Source: Oceanispirochaeta sp. M1
GTDB taxonomy: Bacteria > Spirochaetota > Spirochaetia > DSM-2461
Assembly (NCBI RefSeq): GCF_003346715.1
Contig: NZ_QQPQ01000031.1
Location: forward strand, 1 to 64,000
DNA length: 64,000 nt
Direction: 5' to 3'
Shown: positions 33,654 through 42,281 of the stretch, piece by piece
Layout of the letters: each line of letters opens with the position of its first letter
Position numbering within the stretch: the first letter of the stretch is position 1
Position numbers and translations under genes: made by a program
Notes under the pieces: generated by a model
Told to the model about the DNA's origin: nothing
What the model saw: only the letters and a program-made list of their open reading frames with translations
Database searches by the model: none

Positions 33654-34783
33654 CAGAATAAATCGCCCCTATCCCTTTTATTTAAAGGAAGTAATTGAGA
33701 TAGTACAAATTCTCCATCCTCACGGATAAGGACGTCGTCAAACAGTATCCGGCCGCCTCCGTATTCAGGTCTTTGAATCTGAATGAGATCCCAGTGGACA
33801 GCACTCTTGTTGCCGTTATCCGCATCGTCATAGCTGTTTCCGGGAGTCAGATGAAAACTTCCATATATCTTTTCATCAAAGAGTGTATCTTTCATGGGTT
33901 CCAGGATATGAGGATTGACACCGAGGGCAAATTCCCCAGTATATGAACTGCCGCCGTCACTGTTGAGAATCTCCTTGAGCTTCCGCTTATTTCCGTTGCA
34001 ATCGCATTCAATGATCCGTCCTTCCGAGAATTCCAGCTCTACAACTTCAAAGACCTCCCCTTTATACAGGGAGGGCGTATTGAAGCGGATTGTTCCGTTG
34101 ACTGAGTCTCTGACCGGTGCCGTATAGATCTCTCCATCAGGCAGGTTCATCTTTCCTGCGCATATTACTGTTGGTATTCCTTTAATTGAAAACTGAAGAT
34201 CGGTTCCAGGAGCCTCAATTCTAACTCTGTCTGTTCTGTCCATCAGATCCTTCAAGGGATCAAGATTTTTTGATAATTCCTTATAGTCCAGGGTACAGAC
34301 CCGGAAGAAGAACTCTTCGAATTCCTCTACGGAATGCTGAGCGAGTTGTGCCATGGCTCCGTTGGGGTAACGAAGAACACACCATCTTGTGTTGGGAACT
34401 CTCTCCTCAAAGACCACTTCTTTTTTATATACATTCTGAAGCAGCATCAGTTTTTCTGGAGAAAGATCGGAGTGTTCAAAAACATTATCAGTTCCATTAA
34501 TACCGATATAACAATCAACATCCTTCATGATGGCCCTGTGTAAGTCGGTGAAGCTCCTCATCTGTTCAGGATTAACTTCTTTGAGAAAATCCCGAAAAAG
34601 AGGTGGATCATTAAAATACCAGAAAGGGATAGCTCCTTTTTTTGTGATCAATTGAATAAGTTCAGCCGTAAGGTCTTTGGTTGCTATGCCTTGAAAATTG
34701 ATATATACCCGTTCTCCGGGTTGTACATTCAGAGAATGAGAAACTATTATTTCTGCCAGTCGGACCAGGCGAGGGTCTTTCAT
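33653..34783 (-). CDS. M29-family metallo-aminopeptidase (AmpS-like)
   Basis: A 376-residue cytoplasmic aminopeptidase of the thermophilic M29 family, which trims neutral N-terminal residues from peptides. The five expected metal ligands can be placed: E218 in LPDGEIYTAP, E284 in GEFALGVN, H311 in SFHLTPG, and H330 and D332 in VHWD. The N-terminal domain begins MKDPRLVRLAEIIVSHSLNVQPGE, as in AmpS and AmpT. Its ribosome-binding site AAGGAG lies within the end of the M20 gene, four bases upstream. With the adjacent dipeptidase it gives the operon a peptide-degrading arm beside the glycan-degrading one. Confidence 0.92.
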   Translation of the reverse strand: MKDPRLVRLAEIIVSHSLNVQPGERVYINFQGIATKDLTAELIQLITKKGAIPFWYFNDPPLFRDFLKEVNPEQMRSFTDLHRAIMKDVDCYIGINGTDNVFEHSDLSPEKLMLLQNVYKKEVVFEERVPNTRWCVLRYPNGAMAQLAQHSVEEFEEFFFRVCTLDYKELSKNLDPLKDLMDRTDRVRIEAPGTDLQFSIKGIPTVICAGKMNLPDGEIYTAPVRDSVNGTIRFNTPSLYKGEVFEVVELEFSEGRIIECDCNGNKRKLKEILNSDGGSSYTGEFALGVNPHILEPMKDTLFDEKIYGSFHLTPGNSYDDADNGNKSAVHWDLIQIQRPEYGGGRILFDDVLIREDGEFVLSQLLPLNKRDRGDLF

Positions 34784-34786
34784 TGA

Positions 34787-36181
34787 TTACTCCTTATTTT
34801 CCGGATATAAGAAATCTTCAGCACTGAGAGAGCGGAAGAAGAGCCTGAGGGCTGCGATACCTTTTATCCAATTGTCAATGTCCAGTTTTTCGTTGGAAGC
34901 ATGCATGTTATCTTCAGGGAGTTGAAAACCAGTCAAGATTGTCTGGACACCCAGATGTTCGTCTATAAATCTCGCCATAGGCAGAGAGCCTCCACTTCGA
35001 GCCAACACAGGAGGTTTTTTCCATATTTCTTCAAGAGCTCCAGCCATCTTTGCTGCTGCTGGAGAATATGGATTACTCAATGAGGCAGAAAACCCGCCCC
35101 AGTCTCTCAATTCCCAGTTAACTGCTCCGGGAATACATTCATCCAGATATTTGAGAAGACTTTTTTTTATCTTTTCAGGGGACTGCCCTGGCACAAGTCT
35201 GAATATAAGAAAAGCCTCGGCGGTCGGTGAAATTGAGGGACGCATTTCTCCTGTCTGAATATCCACAACTTCAAGAATCGGACGCGTCCAGCATCTTTCC
35301 AGTGAAGTATAGCCCGGTTCACCCCAGAGGGTTGGAGCTTTACACTCCCTCAGGAAAAAATCATCATCCAGAGGCAGGGAATTCATCGATTCGGATTCCC
35401 AGGGTGGTGGGGGAGTCAGGTTTTCATAAAATCCCGGAAGGGCAACCCTTCCTTCTTCATCATGAAGAGCTGCAACAGCCTTGCAAAGTGCATGTACAGG
35501 ATTCAGAATGACCCCACCGTATTCTCCACAATGTAAATCTTTTCCGGGACCGGTAATCCGCAGATAGCCTGCGGACATGCCTCTGCTGCCATATGTAATT
35601 GTCGGATAATCTTTCATGATCATACCGGCATCCACATTCAGTACTAGATCACAGGCAAGCTTTTCTTTATTTTCTCTGATGAATCCTTCTACCAGGGAGC
35701 CTTTCCACTCCTCCGCTCCTTCGAAGAGAAACTTGAAATTGATATTCAACTCTCCCTCTGCGAGGATTAGATCCAGTGCTGCAAATAGTGCCATGATCTG
35801 CCCTTTCATATCGGTCATTCCACGGCCGAATATGTTTCTTCCCCGAATCTGCGGATCAAAAGGAGCTGAAAGCCATTCCTCGGGATCTCCCGTCGGCTGA
35901 ACATCATAATGGCCGTAGATCAGGATAACCGGAGCCCCGGGTACGACACAGGGAAGGTCTGCGGTGACCATTGGAATCCCTTCAAACAGATCGTTCTCAA
36001 TATTGACGGCACCCTGTTTTCTAAGTCTTGAGATAAGCCATTCAGCCGCTTTGCTCATGTCATTGCGGTGTTGGGGATCGGCGGAAATGGAGGGTATCCG
36101 TACGAAATCCATCAGTTCTTCCAGCCAGGCCGTGATCTTTTCCTGTGGGATAGTCATTTTATCATCTTTCGGATTACTCAT
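34787..36181 (-). CDS. M20-family dipeptidase
   Basis: A 464-residue cytoplasmic metallopeptidase of the M20 clan. The metal-site motifs are YGHYDVQPTG (His and Asp ligands), GRGMTDMKG (bridging Asp), EGAEEWKGS (catalytic Glu pair; the usual IGS after EE is WKGS here), and a C-terminal MHASNEK His. The lid dimerisation domain lies at about 200-360. Members cleave Xaa-Xaa dipeptides, some including beta-Ala-His or D-amino-acid substrates. The ATG overlaps the stop of the GH94 gene (ATGA), giving translational coupling. This tight link between a glycoside phosphorylase and a dipeptidase suggests a glycopeptide or cell-wall-derived substrate. Confidence 0.9.
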   Translation of the reverse strand: MSNPKDDKMTIPQEKITAWLEELMDFVRIPSISADPQHRNDMSKAAEWLISRLRKQGAVNIENDLFEGIPMVTADLPCVVPGAPVILIYGHYDVQPTGDPEEWLSAPFDPQIRGRNIFGRGMTDMKGQIMALFAALDLILAEGELNINFKFLFEGAEEWKGSLVEGFIRENKEKLACDLVLNVDAGMIMKDYPTITYGSRGMSAGYLRITGPGKDLHCGEYGGVILNPVHALCKAVAALHDEEGRVALPGFYENLTPPPPWESESMNSLPLDDDFFLRECKAPTLWGEPGYTSLERCWTRPILEVVDIQTGEMRPSISPTAEAFLIFRLVPGQSPEKIKKSLLKYLDECIPGAVNWELRDWGGFSASLSNPYSPAAAKMAGALEEIWKKPPVLARSGGSLPMARFIDEHLGVQTILTGFQLPEDNMHASNEKLDIDNWIKGIAALRLFFRSLSAEDFLYPENKE

Positions 36182-38484
36182 CTGACGATCTCCACCCGGT
36201 AGAATTCACCCTTCACACAGGGAAGAATTCTACCTTCAAGAGTTTCATTATTCACAATTATTTTCCACTCTGAGTCCTTGTTCATCGATTCTAAAGCTGT
36301 ATTCTGCATAAATTGTATGTCGTAATCGGCCCCTCTGAAACTCCGTCTCATGGATGCTTCCTTCCAATGACCGGGGAGGCATGGATCAACAAGGAGCCCG
36401 TTCCATACCGGGCGAATCCCGAATAGATAATTCATTATCACAGTATGGACCCAGCCCGCGGTACCGGTGATCCAGGCTCCGCCATAATCGCCAAATCGGT
36501 ATCCACTTTCGGGACCAAGGTAGGAGTTCGGTAATGAATAAGGAGGACCGCTAAAGGGGATTCTCGCTTCTGAAAAAGGTAGGATTTTTACTAGGGATTT
36601 CCAGGCAGCATCCGGGCGCTTTAAAAGGCAGTCTGCCATAATTTTAAAAGCATTGGAATGAATATAAATGCCTCCATTTGTATTTGTACCCGGACGTACA
36701 TCAGAGAGATACCCAATTTCTTCATCATGCTGCGTATATGGCTTTGACAGAGTGGCAAGACCTTTTTCTGTATCCAGAAGCTTCTCTGCAGATTCTATGG
36801 CATGAAGAGCTCTGCCTTCCCTGCCTGTTCCTGAGATAACCGCCCAGGCTTGTGTGTTGAGGTAGCACTGTCCTTCCTCTTCAGTTTTACTGCCTATGGT
36901 ACGGCCGGAATCGGTAAATCCTCGAATATACCAATCTCCATCCCATCCATGTGATTCGATTGCATCCAGAAGCTCCCTGCTCTGCTGAAGGGTCTTTTCC
37001 GCGGTCTGTGTATCATTCACTAATCCTGACAGTTCCCTCAACATGGGAAGGGCATGCAGCAGGGCCATGGATAGCCACATACTTTCTCCCTTTCCTCCTG
37101 TACCGGCTCCGTTGAGCATGTCGTTCCAGTCTCCTCCATGGATACGCGACAGTCCATGAGATCCACGATCATTCCAGAGGTATTCTACGGCCCGTCGGGT
37201 ATGCTCATAAACATTTCCTGTGTCTTGATCATGGAACTCAAGCTCGTGCATCAGGAAATCTGTATTGCCCCTCTCCATCACCAGGTTATATACAGCATTG
37301 ACAATCCAGACCGGAGAGTCAGCATAATTCTGCTCAATCAGTTGACCTTCACACCATCCCCGGGGAGCAAAACCGCTGGCATATTGTCTTTTAAGAGTCT
37401 CAGCTAATCGGGCCTCACCTTGATCCAGATGGATAAAAGCCATGTTGCCATTATCCTGGCACAGGTCTCTGAAACCGTTATAATAGATTCGTGCCCAGGT
37501 GGAATTAAACTGGGTCTGATGCTTCAGCCATGAGTTGACAAAGAGATCAAATGCCTTTTCTCCAGTCTCTATGGTTGCCCCGCTGTTATTTTCACGTACT
37601 TCTTTTTTTAGAATTTCAAGGGCTTTCTGAGCGTTCCCTGGGGATAGATATTTTTCTTTTACTTTGCGAATCTCATCGGGATTCTCCCAAAGTCCGTTGG
37701 CAAATACAAAATTTTCCGTTTCAGCTGCATCAAGGTTTAGATCCATTTGAAAGGAAAATGCAATATTCTCGAACTCGGCTGGGTTGTTAGGCAGTTTTTT
37801 TGATTTCTTTAATTCTACGGGATCTGTAGGGCTTCCATAAGGACCGAATATAGCGGATCTCCTGCAATCATAGGCATCAGGCTTCCGGTCGACAGAGAAA
37901 AACCCCTTCTCTTTGCTGCCGTCCGTGGCATGATGAAACCATGCTCCATGACGGATTACATTGGAAGCACTCAGTATTTCCAGTTCACTGTTCCATTCTC
38001 CTGAGGTTGATGTTATATCCTGTCGTTCACCGATTGCCGTATTCAAGGCTGCAATGATCCTGACACTGCGACTGAATTTCTCAGTATTTGTAATTTCGAG
38101 CTGCCAGATTTCACAGGATTCATCGACAGGAACAAAGCATGTCCAGGAAAATGAAAACCCTTTAATGCTGCTCCTGATAACAGAATATCCAGTATGGTGC
38201 TCGCATTCGTACTTGTCATAAATTGCTTCAGAGGCGAGGCCGTTAATGCAATACAGTTCCTCATTTTCAATGAAATACAGCATTCTGCCTTTGGTTAGTT
38301 TTTTTCTTATGCCATTTTGATCCTGCTGAAGAGAATACCCCTGACCGCTCTGTGAGAAAACAGAGAGAAAATTTTTATTCCAGAGATGGTTTGTCCATGA
38401 TCTTGGAGTATGAGCTGTATTGATAGTGAAGGTCTCTCCGTCTGGGGAAAAAGCACCCTGTGGAAATTTCTGGAACAGATTCAT
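36178..38484 (-). CDS. GH94-family glycoside phosphorylase
   Basis: A 768-residue cytoplasmic enzyme that should cleave a beta-glucoside or beta-N-acetylglucosaminide with phosphate, giving a sugar-1-phosphate. The N-terminal beta-sandwich has NTAHTPRSWTNHLWN, and the (alpha/alpha)6 barrel carries the catalytic-acid region HGGDWNDML (D452, D455). Near 604-613 the segment GGIYIHSNAF fits the phosphate-binding part of cellobiose, chitobiose and related phosphorylases. The gene follows the binding-protein gene after a hairpin and is translationally coupled to the M20 gene. The donor sugar cannot be told from motifs; chitobiose or another N-acetylhexosamine disaccharide is an attractive possibility given the peptidases. 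Confidence 0.87.
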   Translation of the reverse strand: MNLFQKFPQGAFSPDGETFTINTAHTPRSWTNHLWNKNFLSVFSQSGQGYSLQQDQNGIRKKLTKGRMLYFIENEELYCINGLASEAIYDKYECEHHTGYSVIRSSIKGFSFSWTCFVPVDESCEIWQLEITNTEKFSRSVRIIAALNTAIGERQDITSTSGEWNSELEILSASNVIRHGAWFHHATDGSKEKGFFSVDRKPDAYDCRRSAIFGPYGSPTDPVELKKSKKLPNNPAEFENIAFSFQMDLNLDAAETENFVFANGLWENPDEIRKVKEKYLSPGNAQKALEILKKEVRENNSGATIETGEKAFDLFVNSWLKHQTQFNSTWARIYYNGFRDLCQDNGNMAFIHLDQGEARLAETLKRQYASGFAPRGWCEGQLIEQNYADSPVWIVNAVYNLVMERGNTDFLMHELEFHDQDTGNVYEHTRRAVEYLWNDRGSHGLSRIHGGDWNDMLNGAGTGGKGESMWLSMALLHALPMLRELSGLVNDTQTAEKTLQQSRELLDAIESHGWDGDWYIRGFTDSGRTIGSKTEEEGQCYLNTQAWAVISGTGREGRALHAIESAEKLLDTEKGLATLSKPYTQHDEEIGYLSDVRPGTNTNGGIYIHSNAFKIMADCLLKRPDAAWKSLVKILPFSEARIPFSGPPYSLPNSYLGPESGYRFGDYGGAWITGTAGWVHTVIMNYLFGIRPVWNGLLVDPCLPGHWKEASMRRSFRGADYDIQFMQNTALESMNKDSEWKIIVNNETLEGRILPCVKGEFYRVEIVR

Positions 38485-38517
38485 TTAAAGCCTCTTATGC
38501 ATTTATAATGTAGAATT

Positions 38518-38544
38518 GAAGAGGAGCAGAGCCTGCTCCTCTTC
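38518..38544 (-). repeat. Intercistronic hairpin after the LplA-type gene
   Basis: GAAGAGGAGCAG and CTGCTCCTCTTC form a perfect 12-base stem with loop AGC, between the binding-protein gene and the GH94 gene. No long T-run follows on the minus strand. Position and form match the other hairpins that follow binding-protein genes in this window. Confidence 0.78.
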
Positions 38545-38579
38545 GAGGTATGTGTTTATCTATTATGTGTTGTTAAGAT

Positions 38580-40253
38580 TCAATTTGAATAAGCATTTCT
38601 GTATACAGATACATATTCATCGACATTGATATCTTTCAAACTCTGAACATAGTTATCCCAGTCCTTTTCAATGTCCAAATCACCGATAATGAAACGGATC
38701 ATTGATTGCTTAACATAGTCTACAATATGCAGACGAAGCTGAGCTGCCTCTTCTATTTCTTCCAGCCCCAGGAATGTATCTCCTAGAAATACTTCTTTGG
38801 GAGCATAGGGCTCATAATTATTATTTGTTTCCTGAAATAGACGGGTTTCGAAACCGTCTGCCGCCATGGGATCTTGAGGTTGTGCCTTAGTTCCTCTGAC
38901 ACTGGCAAAGGATCTGAAGGAGGGGCCGACTTCCTTCCAGGATGTATTATCAATTTCCATATAATCACTCAACTGTTCCCACACGGCCTGGTTTCCACTG
39001 AAATCTTTTTTGCCTATGTCTGCAGCTTTCCAGGTTTTTCCTTCAATTCCTACATCCAGAAGCATGCTTCCTTCGAAGGAGTACATATAGTCAGCCAGAC
39101 GGATAGCTGCCTTGGGGTTTTTGCACTTGTCGGTAATGGTGAACATGGCGCCTTTTACAGCCTTGAAAGGGGTCGGTACAGAATACTGTACACCTGAGGG
39201 ACCTGTCAGAGGACGAATGGACACATAGTCCTTATGACGTGGTATTTCTTCAGAAATGGTGACAAAAACTCCGGGATGACCGGCGGCTGATGAGCCGAGA
39301 ATCACTGCATCAGAATTATTTCCCATCTCTCTGAGCTGAGTATAATCCTGAGTAAATGATGCGGGATCATACAGTCCTTCATTATACAGTCTGTTCATAA
39401 AACGAAGCCCGTCACGCCATCCTTCGGTATCGGCTACAAAATCAAGATTTCCATTGTTTACCTGGAAAAAATACTCCTGATCCACTGATCCACCATCGTC
39501 AAATACAAAAGCATTCATGATGAAGTGTTCTGTTTTGGAATACCAGCCGTTGGGAGAACCGCTTAGAGGAATCTCATCCTGGATTCCGTTACCATTGGGA
39601 TCTTGTGTCTTAAAGGCTTTAAGCATCTGGTAGAAGTCTTCGGTTGTTTCAGGAATCTTCATGCCCAGAGCATCCAACCAGGGTTTATAAACCCAGTACT
39701 TAGGGTTATAAGAACAGTGGTAGCACTCGTTTATGGTTGGAAGGCCATAGATCTCTCCATCGGGAGCCGTTAGACTTTCCAGAAATCCAGGGATATCTTC
39801 TCCTGCTTTCTTGATATTTGGTGCATATTTATCGATAAGATCCGTTAGAGGCACAAACACTTGCTCGCTGGGGCCATATCTCATAATATCTTCATTTGTG
39901 AAATAACCCGACAAGAAAATATCAGGATACTGACCACTGGCAAGGAGAAGCTGTTTTTTTTCCGCAATTGCTTCAGTAGGGACAATAAGCATATCCAGAT
40001 GGATGTTTGTTTTATCCTCCATAAAAACAGTTGTATCATTCGTATTCAGATCTTCAACAAGGGCTCTCTGTTCGATGAATGCCGAAAGTGTGATTTTTTC
40101 ATCCACAATTGGAAACTGACCGGCAGGATTGACCATGACCTCTTTTGTCTCGCCGGCATCTTGCTGGCCGGTGGCAAAAAGACCGGGTACCATCGATACA
40201 GCCATCAGGGCGCCGAGAATCAGCGAAGTGATACTAAATCTCTTACTTTTCAT
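38580..40253 (-). CDS. LplA-type substrate-binding protein
   Basis: A 557-residue periplasmic protein, longer than ordinary sugar-binding proteins and typical of the LplA/YtcQ group of family 1. The signal peptide ends PGLFA, and the mature start TGQQDAGETKE has no lipobox cysteine. Features include SGQYPDIFLSGYF in the cleft, LPTINECYHCSYNPKYWVYKPWLDALGM at the hinge, and a calcium-like loop (DPNGNGIQDEIPLSG) also seen in alginate-binding relatives. It comes after both permease genes, unlike the order in the two importers further left. The ligand is probably an oligosaccharide or a glycopeptide fragment, judging from the downstream enzymes. Confidence 0.9.
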   Translation of the reverse strand: MKSKRFSITSLILGALMAVSMVPGLFATGQQDAGETKEVMVNPAGQFPIVDEKITLSAFIEQRALVEDLNTNDTTVFMEDKTNIHLDMLIVPTEAIAEKKQLLLASGQYPDIFLSGYFTNEDIMRYGPSEQVFVPLTDLIDKYAPNIKKAGEDIPGFLESLTAPDGEIYGLPTINECYHCSYNPKYWVYKPWLDALGMKIPETTEDFYQMLKAFKTQDPNGNGIQDEIPLSGSPNGWYSKTEHFIMNAFVFDDGGSVDQEYFFQVNNGNLDFVADTEGWRDGLRFMNRLYNEGLYDPASFTQDYTQLREMGNNSDAVILGSSAAGHPGVFVTISEEIPRHKDYVSIRPLTGPSGVQYSVPTPFKAVKGAMFTITDKCKNPKAAIRLADYMYSFEGSMLLDVGIEGKTWKAADIGKKDFSGNQAVWEQLSDYMEIDNTSWKEVGPSFRSFASVRGTKAQPQDPMAADGFETRLFQETNNNYEPYAPKEVFLGDTFLGLEEIEEAAQLRLHIVDYVKQSMIRFIIGDLDIEKDWDNYVQSLKDINVDEYVSVYRNAYSN

Positions 40254-40299
40254 TACTAAACTCCTTTGAATTTATAATCTATCTCGAGAAACTCGAGGA

Positions 40300-41214
40300 T
40301 TAACCTTTAATAGATCCGATAAGCATGCCTTTCACAAAAAACTTTTGTACAAAGGGGTATATCGACAAAACAGGAACGCTGGCTACTACAATCAGGGCAT
40401 ATTTGAGAAGATCTCTGAGCCCCTGTGTTTCCATCATGGAAACTGGATCCTTTACCATATTAGGATCAAAACTGTTCTGGATCAGAATATTTCTTAACAC
40501 CATCTGCAGGGGAAATAGTTTTGTTGATTTCAGGAATATCAATGCATTGAAATAAGTATTCCAATTATTGACTGCATACATAAGACCGATGACGGCTATT
40601 ATTGGTCCTGACAACGGAATAACTATTTTGATTAAGAATCCAAAATCATCACAGCCGTCGATTTCTGCGGCTTCAGCCAATTCTTCTGGAATTGATATTT
40701 GAAAAAAAGTTCGGGCTATGATGACTTGGAATACAGCCAATGCAGTCGGTAGTATCAACACGATTCTTTTATCTAACATGCCTAATTTGGAAACAACCAT
40801 ATAGAAAGGAACAAGACCACCGGAAAAAAGCATTGTGAATGTAAAAAGGAACATAATAAGATTCTTTCCATACAGATCTTTACGCGATAAAGGGAATGCG
40901 GCCATGATGGTGAAAATTATATTCACAGCCGTTCCTACCACGGTATAGAATATGGAATTCGCGTACCCATAGAGAATCTGGTTATTACGGAATATTGCCT
41001 TGTATCCGGCAAGGCTAGGTTCAACAGGAAACAGCCAAACTTTTCCGGATGTTACGGCAGCAGTCGAACTGAAGGAAGATGATACGATGAAGATAAGAGG
41101 ATAAAGGACGACCAGCATGACAATTGAAAGAAACAGTATGTTGGCTGTCAGGAATATTCTGTCACCTTTACTCTCTTTGATAGTATTCTTTTGTTTATTC
41201 CAGGGCATTACCAT
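40300..41214 (-). CDS. ABC permease, LplC/YtcP type
   Basis: A 304-residue inner-membrane permease of the CUT1 subgroup that pairs with LplB. The first helix is ILFLSIVMLVVLYPLIFIVSSSFS; about six helices are predicted. The EAA loop reads ELAEAAEIDGCDDFGFLIKIVIPLSGP, and the C-terminus FVQKFFVKGMLIGSIKG is the family ending. The long segment before the last helix (SFDPNMVKDPVSMMETQGL) is typical of LplC. Its ATG overlaps the LplB-type stop codon (ATGGTAA). It is followed after 46 bases by the binding-protein gene. Confidence 0.93.
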   Translation of the reverse strand: MVMPWNKQKNTIKESKGDRIFLTANILFLSIVMLVVLYPLIFIVSSSFSSTAAVTSGKVWLFPVEPSLAGYKAIFRNNQILYGYANSIFYTVVGTAVNIIFTIMAAFPLSRKDLYGKNLIMFLFTFTMLFSGGLVPFYMVVSKLGMLDKRIVLILPTALAVFQVIIARTFFQISIPEELAEAAEIDGCDDFGFLIKIVIPLSGPIIAVIGLMYAVNNWNTYFNALIFLKSTKLFPLQMVLRNILIQNSFDPNMVKDPVSMMETQGLRDLLKYALIVVASVPVLSIYPFVQKFFVKGMLIGSIKG

Positions 41215-42146
41215 AGGGATACCTCGCTGTACTTTCGGGCCAGGCGATTGACGGTAACCAGAAGAGTAAAGTTGATGATTGAATTAAAGAAACCGATGGC
41301 AGTAGAAAAACTAAACTGAGCATGTCTTAATCCAACTTTATAAATGTAGGTCGAGATGATTTCAGAGGAAACCAGGTTGAGATCATTCTGCATGAGAAAT
41401 ATTTTTTCAAAACCTATATTCATCAGATTTCCAACATTCAGTATGAGCAATATAATAATGGTTGGTATGATACCGGGTATATCGATATAGATAATCCGTT
41501 TCAATCGAGAAACACCATCCATTTTAGCTGCTTCATAGAGAGTGGGATCGATACCTGCCAGAGCAGCAATGTATAAAATAGCACTGTACCCTGTATACTG
41601 CCATATTCCCGACCATACATAGATGGATTTGAACATGGACGCTTCGCCCATAAAGTTGATGGCTTCTCCTCCCAGGGCTGTGATCATAATGTTTAACAGA
41701 CCTGTTCTGGGGTGAAGCATCTGCATTACGATGGAAACCATTACTACGGTTGAAATGAAGTAGGGAGCATAGGTAATCATCTGAACACTTTTTTTAAATT
41801 TTTCTCCCTTAAGCTCATTGACCCCAAGTGCCAGTAATATGGGTAGTGGAAAGCCGGCGATCAGAGTATACAGACTGATTCCTATAGTATTCCTGATCAG
41901 TATCCAGCAAAGAGGTGATGAGAAAAACTGTCTAAAATATTTCAAACCAGCCCATGGACTACCCAAAATCCCTTTATGAATAGAGAATTTTTTAAAAGCC
42001 ATTACCAACCCTGTCATCGGGATATAATGAAATATCAGGAGAAAGAGTAGGGGTGGGAGAAGGAGAAGATAATACTGCCAATGTCTTTTAATCTTCTTCC
42101 AGACTTTTTTTCTATGAGATGCGGTTAGTGCCGCTGTTCCATGCAT
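41208..42146 (-). CDS. ABC permease, LplB type
   Basis: A 312-residue inner-membrane permease. A basic start (SHRKKVWKKIKRHW) precedes the first helix (YYLLLLPPLLFLLIFHYI), and the segment GLVMAFKKFSIHKGILGSPWAGLKYF is diagnostic of the LplB group. The EAA loop is TLYEAAKMDGVSRLKRIIYIDIPG. The ATG at 42146 was chosen because GAGGA lies six bases upstream; a TTG two codons earlier is the only longer option. It is the first gene of the importer, 135 bases downstream of the membrane-bound AraC regulator. The two permeases form the pore for the LplA-type binding protein. Confidence 0.92.
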   Translation of the reverse strand: MHGTAALTASHRKKVWKKIKRHWQYYLLLLPPLLFLLIFHYIPMTGLVMAFKKFSIHKGILGSPWAGLKYFRQFFSSPLCWILIRNTIGISLYTLIAGFPLPILLALGVNELKGEKFKKSVQMITYAPYFISTVVMVSIVMQMLHPRTGLLNIMITALGGEAINFMGEASMFKSIYVWSGIWQYTGYSAILYIAALAGIDPTLYEAAKMDGVSRLKRIIYIDIPGIIPTIIILLILNVGNLMNIGFEKIFLMQNDLNLVSSEIISTYIYKVGLRHAQFSFSTAIGFFNSIINFTLLVTVNRLARKYSEVSLW

Positions 42147-42281
42147 AAACAATCCTCGATAAGTAATTATTGGATTTCAGTATGAGCTGGGAATTTTTAT
42201 ACGCATAGAGGACTTCTTTTAAGTAGGGCGGGCAAAATCTTAGATTGGAGGCGAACTTTATTTAAGACAAGGGTGCAAATT

